Source: Riptortus pedestris
Lineage: Eukaryota; Arthropoda; Insecta; Hemiptera; Alydidae
DNA: 64,000 bases
Assembly (NCBI GenBank): GCA_019009955.1
Contig: CM032230.1
Location: 102,022,001-102,086,000 of the forward strand
Direction of reading: 5' to 3'
The translations under genes were made by a program, and so were the position numbers. Shown piece by piece: positions 50,301 to 61,600 of the stretch (within the stretch, counting starts at the first letter, position 1; every line of letters begins with the position of its first letter). The notes beneath the pieces were generated by a model. That model did not search any database and was not told where the DNA came from. It saw only the letters and a program-made list of their open reading frames with translations.

Positions 50301-52845
50301 GGACTGTGGACAGAGGAACCCAGTCTCCTTATTAAAATTTCCTTGTCTCATGTATATCTTCACAGCTTATACACCAATCTCCTCTTTTTATTCCCCTCAT
50401 ATGCTGATACCTTTGCCTGGCAAATAATAATAAGCATTTGGCCTCCACATGAGTCTTGTTTGCAGCTATAGCTGATATTTTAGTCCTTCCTTATAGTCAG
50501 CCTTGTGCTGGGCCATTCTTCCAGTCACTGTCTTGCAGGTTTGGCTTATGCAAACGGTGCCACCCTCTCGAGATAAAAGGTATACCTTTTTGTCCTACCA
50601 TTGCTTTTTGTTTGTGCTACTCTCTTACTCTCGCCATTGATATATGGTATGTCTACCCTCCCTGCTGGTTGAGCCTTCTCCATTGCCTCTTTGGCTCATC
50701 TTGACTTGCTTGTTGGTCTTGATTTCTAAGCACATGCCATTTGATACTTACTAATTCATTTGTCGTCTGAGTGAAGTTGACTTCCATGGCACTTGACAGA
50801 CAGCATTCATTGTTCCTGATAATATGGTATGATGCTAGATACAGCACTTCGATGTCTTGATCTGTCTTTGATAAAGACAAGGCTTTTTTGGTTTGATTAT
50901 TACCAAACTAGATATTTAAACAACCCAACAAAAGCACCAAGAATAATAATTTAACATATGGAATTATTGTACTCTTGACCAAATTCGACAATATTAAACT
51001 GAATCCCATTTAATGTTCAGCATCCTCTTTAAGACCCTTGGAATCAGTGTTACACAATAAATTATCAAGTGATTATCAAAGAAACAGAGGCATACCACTT
51101 TATCATATCTGTGAATAGAGTGGATGGGTGTCTGGGAAAACACAAAGAGAATGAGAAATTTTCAGTTAAGAAGATTTCTTAGCAGATTTCGCTTAAGGAA
51201 AATCAGCTACTGATATACTCATGACACAATTTTTGAAAAGTGTCATCAAATGTCCATCGACCCTTCCTAGGAGATGACAAAAAAATATTATATTCAATAA
51301 TGTATGATATATCAGATCATAATATTAGGTGCAGAAACAACCTTATTTGCAAATACATATTTTCTCTATCATGAATATTAACCAAGGTATTTGCATTATT
51401 TAGTTTTCAACCTTCAGGAAACCCCCACTCCTACTATGTCATATTAACAATAAGCTGTCATATGAAACACTTTATTTGAGGCTTAAATGGCAAATATTAT
51501 TTTCATTGAACTTTTACTGCGTGAAGTATACTGGCAAATACAAGTTGTGATAACATCATCATTTAAGATTTTACTTATTTTATTTGATCTTTACCATAGT
51601 CGATATCAAAACTGGTTTACTCAACACTGAAGGTCAAATAGTTAATGGTTCAAGTCGGATGAGGAATAAGAGGGAGGGGTTAGAAGGGTAATTCAAGAAT
51701 TCATAATATTTCTGTTATTATGAGTGGTATTGAAAAATGTTATAGAACCTTCTGTTAAATTATTGATTTTCTACAATTGTTGTTCTATACATTTTTTTCT
51801 CAACAGTGTTTCTACTCATTGGATTTTAGAATAGAGAATGTGATTAGTATGTGTTAGACGATCACATGGGAAATTTGCTTAGTTTATGCAGCCCCTGCGT
51901 GATGGACTTTCCTTTTCCTATGGATAGTAGAGGTATTCATGTAACCTGTGCTATGTCTGTAAGAAGTGTATATATCTTAGACTCTCATAATTGATGTGCT
52001 ATATCAAGTTGTATAGTTATTTGATTCAAGCACAGCCTAGCATAATTTGTCTATACAAAGGAAGGTTACACATCCTTTTTTTCATTGATTAGTTCATCTT
52101 CAAGTTTGGCTTCCCATATAGTTGTTTTGTTCCTTTTCTGTAACTACATATTTTTTGTTGTTAAACAAATTGCAATTACAAGGCAATTTAGATAAGAATG
52201 ATTAGGATAGCCTCACTATACTATTAGCGTAAAGGTAATAGCAATAGGGTCATTGCCTCAAAATTCTTGTAGCATTTGTTGCATATAACATGCTAGCAAG
52301 CAGCATTGTATAATATTCTATACTATATTATTATTGTTATGTACTCCTTACTATGTTATTATTGTTAAGTACTTTGTGGTGCATGCACATAACACACACA
52401 CACCACAGAAGGTGTGATGGATGTTTAGAAAAGCGTTAAAACATGAAACCATAAGATAGCTCTGATATGCTTTATATTTAGTAATATCAAATAACAAATC
52501 TTGTTAATCATACTATTTTCTGCAGATTTGTTCTGCTCAAATATCAGTGCAGTTATTTCAATTTTTTAGTTTTCTGTCTTACTGTCTAAAGACAAAGTGT
52601 AAATATGTCTATCTCTGCCTTTTTATGGGTTACGTATATCTATTGTTTTGTAGGACAAAGAGTTTACTAATGGTTTTAAAGACGAACTTAAGGAATTTGC
52701 AACCAGTAGTTCAAATCGACTTCAGCTGCCTCATGGACTTACTTCCGAAGAGAAAATGATTTGCAAGATGCTCACTGAGGAATTTGGCTTTACATATCAG
52801 GAAACTTTATTATGTGGCAAGCAGAACATTGCTATTCTTAAATAA
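40382..52845 (+). CDS. shu: FKBP6/shutdown-like FKBP-TPR co-chaperone (piRNA pathway), 8 exons, complete
   Basis: Exons: 40382-40440, 41938-42172, 42497-42764, 42864-43047, 43880-44095, 48458-48569, 50114-50215, 52654-52845; 1368 nt, 455 aa, all phases consistent. The N-terminal 85 residues are acidic. The FKBP domain (about 86-200) shows LRHGSGDVIPPNCVVYYHYN, PFDSSYLR, SLLSMKVGEKSQFLVDPSYA and RIPPNATILLEIEL. The isomerase Trp of FKBP12 is replaced (YYGFEKSL), so catalysis is probably lost, as in FKBP6. TPR repeats (about 205-360) include YKKAKAYHLLGNDSF, KANMELGNFDGAMKQLRQAL and LLEPHNKEIN, and a Lys-rich helix follows. Known role of the family: Hsp90-dependent loading of piRNAs into Piwi proteins in germ cells. 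Exon 1 (MTSSWGANRT...) rests on phase, a good ATG context and a GTAAGT donor, so it is less certain than the rest. Intron 5 (4.4 kb) holds a Ginger-like transposon. Confidence 0.9.
40925..41664. repeat. Large inverted repeat (about 270-bp arms) in intron 1 of the shu-like gene
   Basis: Left arm 40925-41196 and right arm 41391-41664 are near-complementary over their full length. Matching blocks include CTGAAGGAAAATCAGCTATT, CCTGAGATACCAGATTCCTT with CACCATCGAGCACCTCA, GAGGAGTTTCATGT, and ACAACCTGGAGAAGTTAT (right arm as reverse complement). Both arms are copies of the palindromic-end family in opposite orientation. The loop (about 195 bp) carries family sequence and a (TA)n tract at 41334-41388. 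The transcribed intron would fold into a long double-stranded hairpin. Confidence 0.8.
41334..41388. repeat. (TA)n microsatellite in the loop of the intron-1 inverted repeat
   Basis: About 27 TA units between the two 270-bp arms in intron 1 of the shu-like gene; itself a palindrome that would extend the hairpin's inner stem. Confidence 0.9.
43225..43488 (+). repeat. Tandem array of the terminal palindrome, intron 4 of the shu-like gene
   Basis: Seven copies of (A)GCAGATTTCCCTTAAGGGG (first copy AACAGATTTCCCAAAGGGG; one with TTTTCC) in about 260 bp. Some are separated by linkers such as TATTACTCAATTTTAGAAGG, and others are directly adjacent. The units are the 3' stem-loop of the dispersed family without the rest of the element. 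Linkers repeat too, so the array grew by duplication of larger blocks. Confidence 0.8.
44303..46160 (+). mobile_element. Ginger/KRBA2-like DNA transposon remnant with long terminal inverted repeats
   Basis: Both ends read TGTTACTGTAAAACCCCG inward, followed by TGTGGTAAAT and GATTTACC units. The inverted repeats extend some 200 bp with repeated GGTAAAT...ATTTACC subunits. Flanking TATA at 44299-44302 and 46161-46164 fits a 4-bp target duplication, although the site is itself (TA)-rich. The 1.86-kb interior holds a degenerate integrase-type transposase (see the separate entry). The assignment to Ginger/KRBA2-like elements rests on protein pattern plus TGT ends. Confidence 0.75.
44573..45786 (+). 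pseudogene. Broken DDE integrase-like transposase of the Ginger/KRBA2 type
   Basis: Visible in order: CxxC of an H2C2-type zinc finger (LCKPCMKK, about 44630); a frameshift near 44658; the core with first Asp (QVDLIDM) and second Asp (LHSDNGREF) in 44660-44940; a frameshift near 44942; then KIVHGEARHSQSQGSGE, where the catalytic Glu is followed by an in-frame TGA at 45006. After that come NQDVENMLATWMETN and KWSEGIRFIQALKNRA, YEAMFG, another break near 45230, and a C-terminal basic domain (45295-45786; SRNQLTIC). The N-terminal half of the usual protein is missing. Three disablements at least, so it is inactive. Codon use is more balanced than the surrounding intron. Confidence 0.78.
47230..48330. 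other. Intron 5 remainder, unclassified repeat-like sequence
   Basis: The stretch 47270-47560 (TTTACGGGAGACTCCCATAT, CATATAACCCTACTTTTCTC, GACCGTCGACGACATG) is more structured than its flanks and has the look of an old element, but I cannot name it. 48060-48230 repeats a loose 40-50-bp motif (TTAGCATTATTCTTGTGGTATAA, TTAGGATTATTCTCATGCTATAA, and so on), four degenerate tandem units. No gene. Confidence 0.35.
48991..49180 (+). mobile_element. tRNA-derived SINE copy, intron 6 of the shu-like gene
   Basis: The head GGGGTTCGGGTTAGCTAAGT, the B box GTTCGATTCC at 49051-49060 and the body (TTCCACCCTGGC, AACCTGTCCCAATTAGCC) match the copy at 38178. A 9-bp target duplication ATAACAAAA lies at 48982-48990 and 49181-49189. 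The A-box-like part is shortened relative to the other copies. Confidence 0.82.
50280..50880. other. Less AT-rich unassigned patch in intron 7 of the shu-like gene
   Basis: Balanced composition and open frames on both strands (50456-50704 plus, 50653-50880 minus) suggest decayed coding sequence of a mobile element, most likely a retroelement. No motif I recognise, so I do not assign it. Confidence 0.3.
51178..51912 (+). repeat. Long copy of the palindromic-end repeat family (HINE-like), intron 7 of the shu-like gene
   Basis: It begins AGCAGATTTCGCTTAAGGAAAATCAGC, then ACTCATGACACAATTTTTG and TGTCCATCGACCCTTCCTAG, followed by the CCCCCACTCCTACTATGTCA block, CAAATATTATTTTCATTG, CATCATTTAAGATTTTAC and GGGAGGGGTTAGAAGG. 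It ends ACATGGGAAATTTGCTTAGTTTATGCAGCCCCTGCGTGATGGACTTTCC. Both ends are present; non-coding. Confidence 0.72.
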
Positions 52846-53640
52846 TTCGTTGTCTTTACATATTTGTATTCTGATCCCACATACTGTTTTACAAATTTAT
52901 ATTTATAGTGTGTATTTCATTCTATTCTGAACATTTTTTTATTTGTAAGTCTTTTTTTTATTATTATAATATTTTCTGTTTTCAAATAGTATTTTATTTG
53001 TAAAAATAACACTTTATATTTTTGAAAATTTTGCTTCTGTAACTGTAAACCATTTATTTTTTTAGCCTACTTAATACAATTAAATTTTCTCAATTTCTAT
53101 TATTAGTGTGGTAACTACTTAAAACATTTAGCTGATTCATTTTCTGTAATGAATTTATGTAATGACTTTTGCTATTTACTTTTTATTTTTATGGTTTTCT
53201 TTAGCTATGATCAACTTAGTTCTAATCATCTTATTTAGGCCACACAAAGATATTGTCTCTTTAATAATAGTTTTAATAACCTTTTATTTTTATTTCTTAT
53301 TATTAAAAGTGTTTTTATTTAATGCTTTTCCCTTTTTTGAACCTGTATGTATGGTAAAACAAATAAATTCTTATTTGTGACTTTAATGAATTTTAAGAGT
53401 AACTATCTCCTTTCTGATAATATCTATTATTGTTAATTTTTGAGTTTTCTAAATGAATATAGACTATATATATGAATTAATTAGTATTTCTCCATTAGAT
53501 ACAGAGGGCTAAAATATGGAGGAAGAAGAAAGTTATACATATAATAGTACAGATTGAAATTTAAGTAGAAGATTAGATGTTTTGTGACACAATAGCTTCA
53601 AGTGAGTTTGTATGAGAAGAGTTCCAGTAATAAAAAAGAA
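52846..53640. other. 3' flank of the shu-like gene; no further gene seen
   Basis: Very AT-rich. An ATTAAA near 53078 is a possible polyadenylation signal for the upstream gene. The 72-codon frame at 53162-53380 is Phe/Leu/Ile-rich simply because the DNA is T-rich, and it carries no motif. Confidence 0.4.
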
Positions 53641-53817
53641 AAAAAGGCTGAAATGTAACAGAGATAACTGTGATTTTACTCCTTCTCTACATCCTCCCCT
53701 CCTGGTATAATTTTAGCCATTATGAACATTACTTTAAATTTACATTAAATGATAAAATATTGATTTTGGTTATGGCCAAATACAGATTGCAATCTGAGCT
53801 TTAGCACTCACAGACCC
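53640..53817 (-). repeat. Inverted partial copy of the palindromic-end repeat family
   Basis: The interior is read inverted: ACAGAGATAACTGTG (AATATCTCCGTT region), CCTCCCCTCCTGG, TTTTAGCCATTATGAACATTAC and TAAATGATAAAATATTG. It stops where the piggyBac element begins at the TTAA at 53818. Confidence 0.5.
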
Positions 53818-53821
53818 TTAA

Positions 53822-55229
53822 CACCCTCACTGCGGAGCCTCGCAGCATATGCGAGGTCCTGAGTCACTCCCTGGTGCGGGCCTCGCATACGTTGCGAGGA
53901 GCGTCGCCTCGCCCTCCTTTCGTTCTAGAGACCTGAAGGTTGGAGTGGGGAGAACCTCCGCACTCACAAGCATTCAGTAGTGTTCTGACCACCGTCTGGC
54001 CAAGTCGTTTGTAGTTTCAAAAATTTTTGCGGTTATTATTTTTTATGGGCCAACTTGTCTCTCCATGAGAGGCTCATTCATTATTGGAGGTCCATATTCC
54101 CCTATAGTACCCCTGCTTTCCCTTCAATGATGTCACGAGACACGTTTCTCCGCATACTGAGAAGCCTGCACTTCGTCACAGAACCACAAGACCCGAACGT
54201 TGAGCATGATCCGCTGTATAAAATTCGGTCTCTGTTAAATTTTTTTGTTGAGAGGATGAAAGAGATATGCTATTCTTTCGCCAGTATATCGCTAATAAGC
54301 GCCACAAATATGGAATAAAGATTTATATGTTGACTCAACCTGACGGTCTTGTGCTGAAGACGTTAGTCTACTCTGGGCCAAGGGATCCACAAGTTGGAGG
54401 GAAAGAACACTCGTATAAAGTTGTCAGACATTTGGTTGATGACTATCTCGGCCACGGCCATGCCATTTACGCTGACAACTTTTATACGTCTGTCCCCATG
54501 GCCCACGAGCTTCTGGATCAGGGTACCTATCTTACTGGTACTCTGAGAAAGACTCGGAAGGGCAACCCAGATGATATAGTGGGGGCTAAGCTCAAAAAAG
54601 GAGAGATAAAAGAGAAATTTACTGTTAAGGGTGTGTCCGTTTTCAAATGGCGCCACAAACGAGATGTCATTATTATTTCATCGGAGTTTGATGCCCAGAT
54701 AAAGGCGGTCACGAGCAGGGGGAAGACCGTCGAGAAGCCCGAGGCAATTATTAATTATAATAAATATATGGGTGGTATTGACAGGTCCGATTTATGATTT
54801 CATAACCAATTACGAAATAAAGAAATTTCCCATTACTAAACGAAAGTTTCTGTTCAGGTGGTGTATTTTCAGCTATATAAGTTCATTTTGGATCAATATG
54901 ATTTTCATATAGATCTATTCCATTATTATGTTTACTTTATATGCATTTGTAACCTAATAATCGTATTTCTTTCTCCCTATGCAACGTATGCAAGGGAAAT
55001 ACACACAAAATGTTCTGTCTTGAGGGTTTGCCTACCTAATTCACTGCCGTGTGCGGACCTCGCATACGTTGCGAGGTTAAAAAAAATACGATTATCGTTG
55101 TTAAAAATGCATAAAAATTACCACAAATAGGTTTTTACTTAGTTTGAACAACTTTAAAACAGAAAACAAACAAAAAAAAAATTCGTTTTTTGGAAGTGAT
55201 TTTCGATTCGGGCATCCGCAGCGAAAGTG
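53822..55229 (+). mobile_element. piggyBac-family element, internally deleted, with intact ends and TTAA target duplication
   Basis: TTAA occurs at both outer edges (53818-53821 and 55230-55233), the hallmark piggyBac target. The left end starts CACCCTCACTGCGGAGCC; the right end is its imperfect inverse (GGCATCCGCAGCGAAAGTG). Subterminal palindromes of the type CCTCGCATACGTTGCGAGG lie near 53847, 53882 and 55052. At 1408 bp it is shorter than autonomous copies (about 2-3 kb) because most of the transposase N- and C-termini are gone. GC content is well above the surroundings. Confidence 0.9.
54043..54797 (+). pseudogene. Truncated piggyBac transposase
   Basis: The frame from about 54043 reads LHERLIHYWRSIFPYSTPAF, MSRDTFLRILRSLHFV and LLNFFVERMKEI, ending near 54262. 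The second frame from 54267 picks up FFRQYIANKRHKYGIKIYML, then ADNFYTSVPMAHELL (with the second catalytic Asp region), GTLRKTRKGNP, and NYNKYMGGIDRSDL with a stop at 54795. The junction near 54262-54267 removes the segment that normally carries the first catalytic Asp (SIDE motif region) and shifts frame. The N-terminal acidic region and the C-terminal cysteine-rich finger are also absent. It matches DDE_Tnp_1_7 in pattern but is non-functional. Confidence 0.88.
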
Positions 55230-55384
55230 TTAAGCTAAGACCATGTATAGATAGTGTAGTTTGGACTAAATGGATCTTTGGATTATGTGAATTCACAGTT
55301 CTCTCCCTTCTGCCAGGTGAATTAATGAATACACTAGTTCTCCCAACTGTCCTTAGAAGTTTTAGTGAGCTGATTTCTCTCTCG

Positions 55385-56092
55385 TTTCAAAAGTTTTAAG
55401 ATTTAATGATTCTTGAAAGGTTTGTGAATGATTCAAAAGCAGGAAAATTAGGACCATATAAATTGAAATCAAGAGACGTGGAAAGGAGCTTTTTTTCTGC
55501 AAACAGCTGCAAAAGAAACAGATTTTGGCTTCGAATTGTGACTGGAGATGAAAAATGGATTCATTATGACAATTCCAAATGTCAAAATGCTTAAAGAGTT
55601 AACCAGTCAATAACGTCAATAGCAAAATCAATGTCCTCGGCACCAAGCTTATACTCTGTATTTGGTGGGGTCAGTGAGCTGCAATATACTATGAGCTGCT
55701 TCATGCATTTGACTCACGCATGAGTGGAAAACAGCTGGAATACGATGAAAGGCATTACAAAATCATTTTCCTTCATTACAATTTTTGTTCACATGTCACA
55801 CAACATGCATTGAAACCACCAAATGGGAGGTCTTAACCTATCTGCCATTTTCTCTAGACATTGCTACATCTGATCACTATGTACCTGTTTCAACCTATGG
55901 TCCATGGCCTGTCTGAGCAATGCTTCGCTTATTATGAAGATTGCAAAATATAGGTTGACTGTTGGATTGCCTTTAAAGACGAATCATTCTTCTGTCTGGA
56001 ATGCTGTTAGAAAGATGGGAAAAGGTAGTGGCTAATGATGGAAAATACTTTGATCAGTATATTTAAAATTATTTTTGTAAAATAAAACCCCA

Positions 56093-56130
<38 letters not shown>
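55385..56130 (+). pseudogene. Second degenerate mariner-family transposase remnant, ending in a poly(A) run
   Basis: It starts 150 bp after the piggyBac element. LGPYKLKSRDVERSF and LRIVTGDEKWIHYDN (55406-55594) carry the first catalytic Asp in TGDEKW. Broken frames then give the SLYSVFGGVSELQY region (IWWDQ box degraded), a decayed ARPH box near 55800 and SLDIATSDHY near 55855 (third catalytic region). The C-terminus RKMGKGSG..WKILWS near 56010 is another shifted frame of the ERWEKVVA..GKYFD block. An A-run of about 33 bp follows at 56098-56130. It differs in sequence from the copy at 26760, so these are two independent insertions. Confidence 0.8.
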
Positions 56131-56133
<3 letters not shown>

Positions 56134-56369
56134 TACAAATTAATTCTAACCCCCAATAGTTTAATATTTCTTTAATTCCTTTTATCTGTATTCCAATTTT
56201 TGAAGTTCTTGCATCTATCTATATTTACATCAAATATTTAATAGGTACCAGAGGGTATGTTATGAAAAGAGTAACTTTTAATAAAACCAATCGTTGCAAC
56301 AGCAACATCCAGCCTTTAGATTTTGATGATGACCATGTATTTGACTGTCCATTAGCTTTTTTATTTCAA

Positions 56370-56890
56370 GAATATTGAATTGTTTTCATAGTGGATTATC
56401 TTTTCTCCCTTTCCATTAGGTCATGGCACCCCTTGTGGGAGTGCTTGATATTTAAAATATATATTTATAGCAGCCATTGCCAATTTTGTAACATTTCTTC
56501 TATTGTCCATCTGAAATATCCAGGAGATAATGAAAATGTGGTCTATTCATATTTATATAAATATTTTTGCCTGTTACTGCTCTAGCAGTAGCAATTATTG
56601 TTTACTCTTTACCACTCTCGAAATTTGAACAATTCATGTAAAATTAAACATCAAAACTGCTAAAGTCAGACCATGAAGAGTGGGAAACAGAAATTACAAA
56701 ACATTTATGTTATGAATCACATTCAAAAATATTATAACAACCAATTTTATTGCAAAATTCATTTCCTACAAGTGTTATTTCATATATTTTTCCTTCCAAG
56801 TCAAATATTAACCGAGATATTTTCATATTTTAGTTTTCAACCTTCAGTAAACCCTCACTCCTACTCTTCTCACTTTAGCAGTAAGTCCAT
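56370..56890 (+). repeat. Diverged copy of the palindromic-end repeat family (interior only)
   Basis: CCAGGAGATAATGAAAATGTGG, TTGCCTGTTACTGCTCTAGC, AGTAGCAATTATTGTTTACTC, AACCGAGATATTTTCAT and CAACCTTCAGTAAACCCTCACTCC follow the family's interior order. Neither palindromic end is recognisable. Confidence 0.55.
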
Positions 56891-57639
56891 ATCACAAAGC
56901 CTCCCATTTCATTCATCTCAAAACATGGAACTTTCTATGTGTACATTGTTACATTTGAATATGAATGATTAAAATCTCTCACTAAAGACTTTCTAACCTG
57001 TATCAAAAACCTCTCTCAGATGCTGCTTTCATATGTTCACTTCTAAATGTCTAAGGAAAAAGTCCTTTTCATGAACAACCCAACAATGAGATTCTTGTAC
57101 CACACTTTGGATCTTTAAGCATAACAAACCAACCTTACACTCTCTTGGTGCATGGTCTACTTTTACCATTTACAAAAAAATCCTGTTGTAAGTTACTTTA
57201 TAGCCTTTCCTTGGCTGTTCAAGCACAATGAGAATCAACTTATTTTTATTAAATTTGCTAATTTTCTTTCTCCTTTTAAATCAGTAGTATTTTTCCCAAA
57301 TTCCGTGCACAATTTTTTCCCTCACAAAAGCAGTTTACGTCTTAACTTTGATGAATTGAATCTGGTTGAAGGAACAATGAAGGTAAATTAAGAAAGTGTG
57401 GTTACTCTACAATGTATGTATAAGATCTGCTTTTTTTACAACTAATTTTTGAGACAAGACAGTTTCTTGAATTTTTCCACTATTTGATTTTACCAAATTC
57501 CTGCAAAAATCATAGCTATGAAATTGACTTTTTCATATGTCTCTAAAACAGTTTAATAGTATATAATTTAATTTGTGCTAAATTACTAACAATGGCATAC
57601 GCTGTTGTCTTTTAAAGTAGGGCATATTAAATTATATAG

Positions 57640-58640
57640 AAAGCTCTACTTTGTTTGAGGATACCAGTTCTTACAAGGATATAGACCTCTGCTATAATCT
57701 TATACCATTCTGTGTGATCTGCAGCAAGGGTCCCCCAGTTCCAGACTGCCTGAGTACTCCCTCAGTTCCACCTGGGTCTTCCTCTGCTCTAACTCCACCT
57801 GCCTTTTTTAATAGTGCAGACAATATCAGGCCCCTCTTACATCACCAGTCCAAATACATTTTTCAGGGTCTTTTCTCCCAGACCATTGCGTCTATGACCA
57901 TGCTAAAATTTGAATGTTAGCCAGCCTTTCTTGAGAGGCTCTTAAAGTGGAGAACCTTTGCTGGGCTTACAAGCATTTGGCCCCTGAGGCCGTTTTAGCT
58001 TTTACATCTCTTTCCACATTTTTACTCTTTGTAACTATCCCAGGTACTTAAACATAACTAGGAAATGTAAACTTCGCTGATTTATCAGGGACTCTAATCT
58101 GTCATTCTCAGAGGTTCTCATATATTTGGTCATTTCTAAATTTATTTGGAGCTCTAGATATTTCATGAATTTCTTCCAGAGCACCATCGAATGCTCAAAT
58201 ATTTCTAGTCAGAACACACCGTTTGCTGTTTGAGCCTATTATATGTAGTTCCACCAAGATTTGATCTTATTTTTAGTCATTCTAAGGGGAGGTTAAACAG
58301 TATAGGTGACTATAGATCTCTTTGTCTAAAGTCAGTGAGAACCTCAAGGCAATCAGATAAGCTTGCTATACATTCAGTCTGTAATGCCAGTGATTTTAGC
58401 CTGTAAGCTGTCCTAGGCCTGCTTTTAGAAATAAGTGGAGATGAATATACTGTTACGTGTTTTTTTAAGCACTTTTCTAAATAGAGAAGAGGAAATCTGT
58501 GGCCAATCTTCCCTGGAGAATTCTGCTACTTTCCCAATAGCCTCTCTACCAACCACAGATATATGCCAATGGAAACAACCTAATAGACAGCAGGAAGAAG
58601 CACTGCACACCTCTGTAATTTTTGCATTCAATTTGTTTCC
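57640..58640 (-). pseudogene. Degenerate LINE remnant (reverse transcriptase and C-terminal tail)
   Basis: On the minus strand near 58315-58260 the frame reads DFRQRDL, a stop, then SPILFNLPLE, a decayed form of the RT motif G.RQGD.LSP.LFN. Further down, near 57800-57740, a shifted frame gives RGRPRWN and WNWGTLAADHTEW, matching the GRPR.RW..D....NW..LA.DR tail of LINE proteins. The rest is open but unreadable. A different copy from the one at 32430-33710. Inactive. Confidence 0.6.
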
Positions 58641-58649
58641 TTTTTAATG

Positions 58650-61600
58650 GACAGGTGCATTATTAACTTCTTCCCATTATGATGGCATTTTTTACTTGTA
58701 TGAATAAAGGAAGTATTCTAGTTGTACAGTAGTATCTGAATAGGAAACTCTAAAAATTAAAATGCATTTTTGAAGTTTACACTAGTGTTCTTAAACCCTA
58801 CATATCTTACAATCTTTAAAGGATTGGTTGTTAATTTGCATCTTGTTAATTCTGGAAAATGGGTCATGTGTATAGTTTGTCTTATTTTATAAAAATAAGA
58901 AAAATACTCAAATTTTTAGGAGTTTATTTTAATAAAATTAATATAAAAACCATCAGAGTATTTACATGATGATATATGTATTATAATTAACTCATGACTA
59001 GCAAAATAGTAAGCATGACATGAAGACTAGAAATAAATAGTAAAATTACTTTTAGCAGATTTCCCTTTTTGAAAATTTGGATGTCTGCTGTTTATAATGT
59101 TTTTCATTAACATATTACATTACTTGAGCAAAATCAATATTAGAATGGAGTTTGAAAAGAAAATACAGTACAGTTAAACTTTTTTTATAAAACAAATATA
59201 AACTAAAATAACTTACGAAAAGCTTCTACATGATTATAGAATATCTGCTCTTTAGTAATAAAAATAAACTTATTTGATTTAAGAGTATAACACTCTACAC
59301 TGTTTATCACGTATCCATGCAATTTATACTTCACAAGTGAGCTGTTACATTTGAAACTGAAAAATTAATCATAAATACCTATTATATTTTGTCTAGTACT
59401 TTAATATTTCTTATGCCCATTAAAATCATACAATCACAAATATTCACACCCTTCCTAATAAAGACCACGTTCAAACAATTCATTTTATAGAGTTAATTAA
59501 GTATTTTAATGTTATAAAGTATTTCCTGTTGGTCTTATCATGTTTATAATTTGGACAACCCTTATTTCTGGGAAAAATTTTGAAAATTGGTATATTGCTA
59601 TTTTAAGTAAAATAGTTGTATTTAAAGAGTAATCACGAAATTTAATGCTTTTTTATTTATAAATTTATTTTGCACATTATGACTAAATATTGGGTACATC
59701 TTGGAGGGTTAAAAGTGAAGAACCAAAAAAACAACCTTGATCAATTTTTCAGTAATTTAGTCATTACAAATTTTGTGTTTTTACTTTCACTTTTCTGATG
59801 GATAAAGAATTTTGAATCTAAAGAAACCCTATTACAACATAAGTGACATTAACACACCTGAAATATGGATTTATTTTCATATTATTATGCGAGTATGTGT
59901 GTTTATATCTTATCATTTATTATATATATTAATATAACTTATATTATTTGGAACTTTGCATTCTAAGAAGTAAACCGCCCATTAAACAAAAAACACTAAA
60001 ATTTGAAATTCATATTTTGGGTGAGATTATGGCATGGGCTTTTTGTGATTAATATTTCTTTTTCTGATATCCGAGATATAAAAAAAGAAGAAGAACAAAT
60101 GGAATGGCAATATCATTGCAAAGTATGTTTCGGTGGTTAAAATGATGACCCACTCTTGTTTACTCCTCTTGTAGTATGTCTAATGCTGAGGAATTATACT
60201 ATTATAGGGAACAAGTTGATATAGTCCTACTTGTATTGTTACCTGCCTCAACTCCCTTGCTATCCGCAGCTTTACGTTTAAGATCCATTCTACCAGTCAC
60301 AGAGTAATTGAGTAACATTTGCAAAAAAAAATCCCCCCCCCTGAAGAATTTCATATGAAAAGAAAAAAAAATACAAATGATTATTACAGGCATTAAAATT
60401 ATTGCTTACATTTTAAATGTTAATATCAGTAAATAAGGATCAAAATATATTGTTTCCTTTTAATGATTAAGAAATTAGCTTAAAATAATTAATTTTAGTT
60501 AATGATGTTATGTTAATGATTTAATACCGGCATGGTAGGAGAAAGATAAAGTTTGGAAGTTTTTAGGATTTATATAAAAATGGATAACAATTACTACACT
60601 TTATTTTGTTAGCATAAAGAGAGTTGCGGGCTTTCTTCATAGTCTGAATATAAATTTGTTTTCCTAATTATATGCTCCCTGAAAAGAGGTAAATAAGAGT
60701 TTAGAGTGCATTTTAGGATTGTGGTGTATTAGTAAAAATTATTTATCTTTCAAGGTTTTATATTCTTTAACAAATTAAATTAAAACTGGAACATCAATAG
60801 TAAAAATGAAAATTGGTATTGATAGTTAATAATGCTAGGAGTAATCAATCGTATTGAAGGCATAATATTTCGAAGGCGAATCATTTTATTCGATTTGAAA
60901 TGATTTAGTAATAAATAAAATGCTCAGTATAAATATACTTACAGATTGTGCTCTTTTATTGGTGTTTAATTACAGTTTAGGGATTTGATTATAAAATCAC
61001 AATCTGTAATTGAAACATTTTGTTATTCTGAAGTTTTTAATTGAACCAAAATTAACTTACAAGATAATTTATGTTCTGACTTCATGGTAAATCAATCCTG
61101 CTGTCAGAATTAAAAAAAAAAATCCTTTCACTAGCATTTTCACTTTTCTTATATTTCTTTTGACAGCTTGGTTTTTATTATAACAGAGGTTACAAAATTA
61201 GACAAGTTTCATACAAATGATGTACTTGACACAAAATAACATTAAATGGTTATTAAGGCTTAAAATTCCAATTTCTTTCATAATTAAAGATTAAAACAAT
61301 AATCTGAAGAAATCAGTTTGTTCTTGTTTTACTTGATATATTTTTTGCTACCCCCTTTGAGCTTTCATGAGTTAGGTTAAAAACTAATATTTTCTTAATC
61401 TTCTGCCCAGCTTATCACTTGAAAGAAGGGAAATATTACTGAAGATTTAGTGGGGGTCCCGTGAAAAAAGTGGAAACACAATAATGAACTCAATTATTCA
61501 GATAACTATTTATTTTTGCATAGAATAAAACAGATAAATTTCCTCAAATTATTCTAAGTCATTTTTATGGTTTTAAATAGTGCCATATAAATGTATAAGG

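Noticed and set aside
54363..54656. Minus-strand frames inside the piggyBac remnant
   Set aside because: Antisense shadow of the transposase frame.
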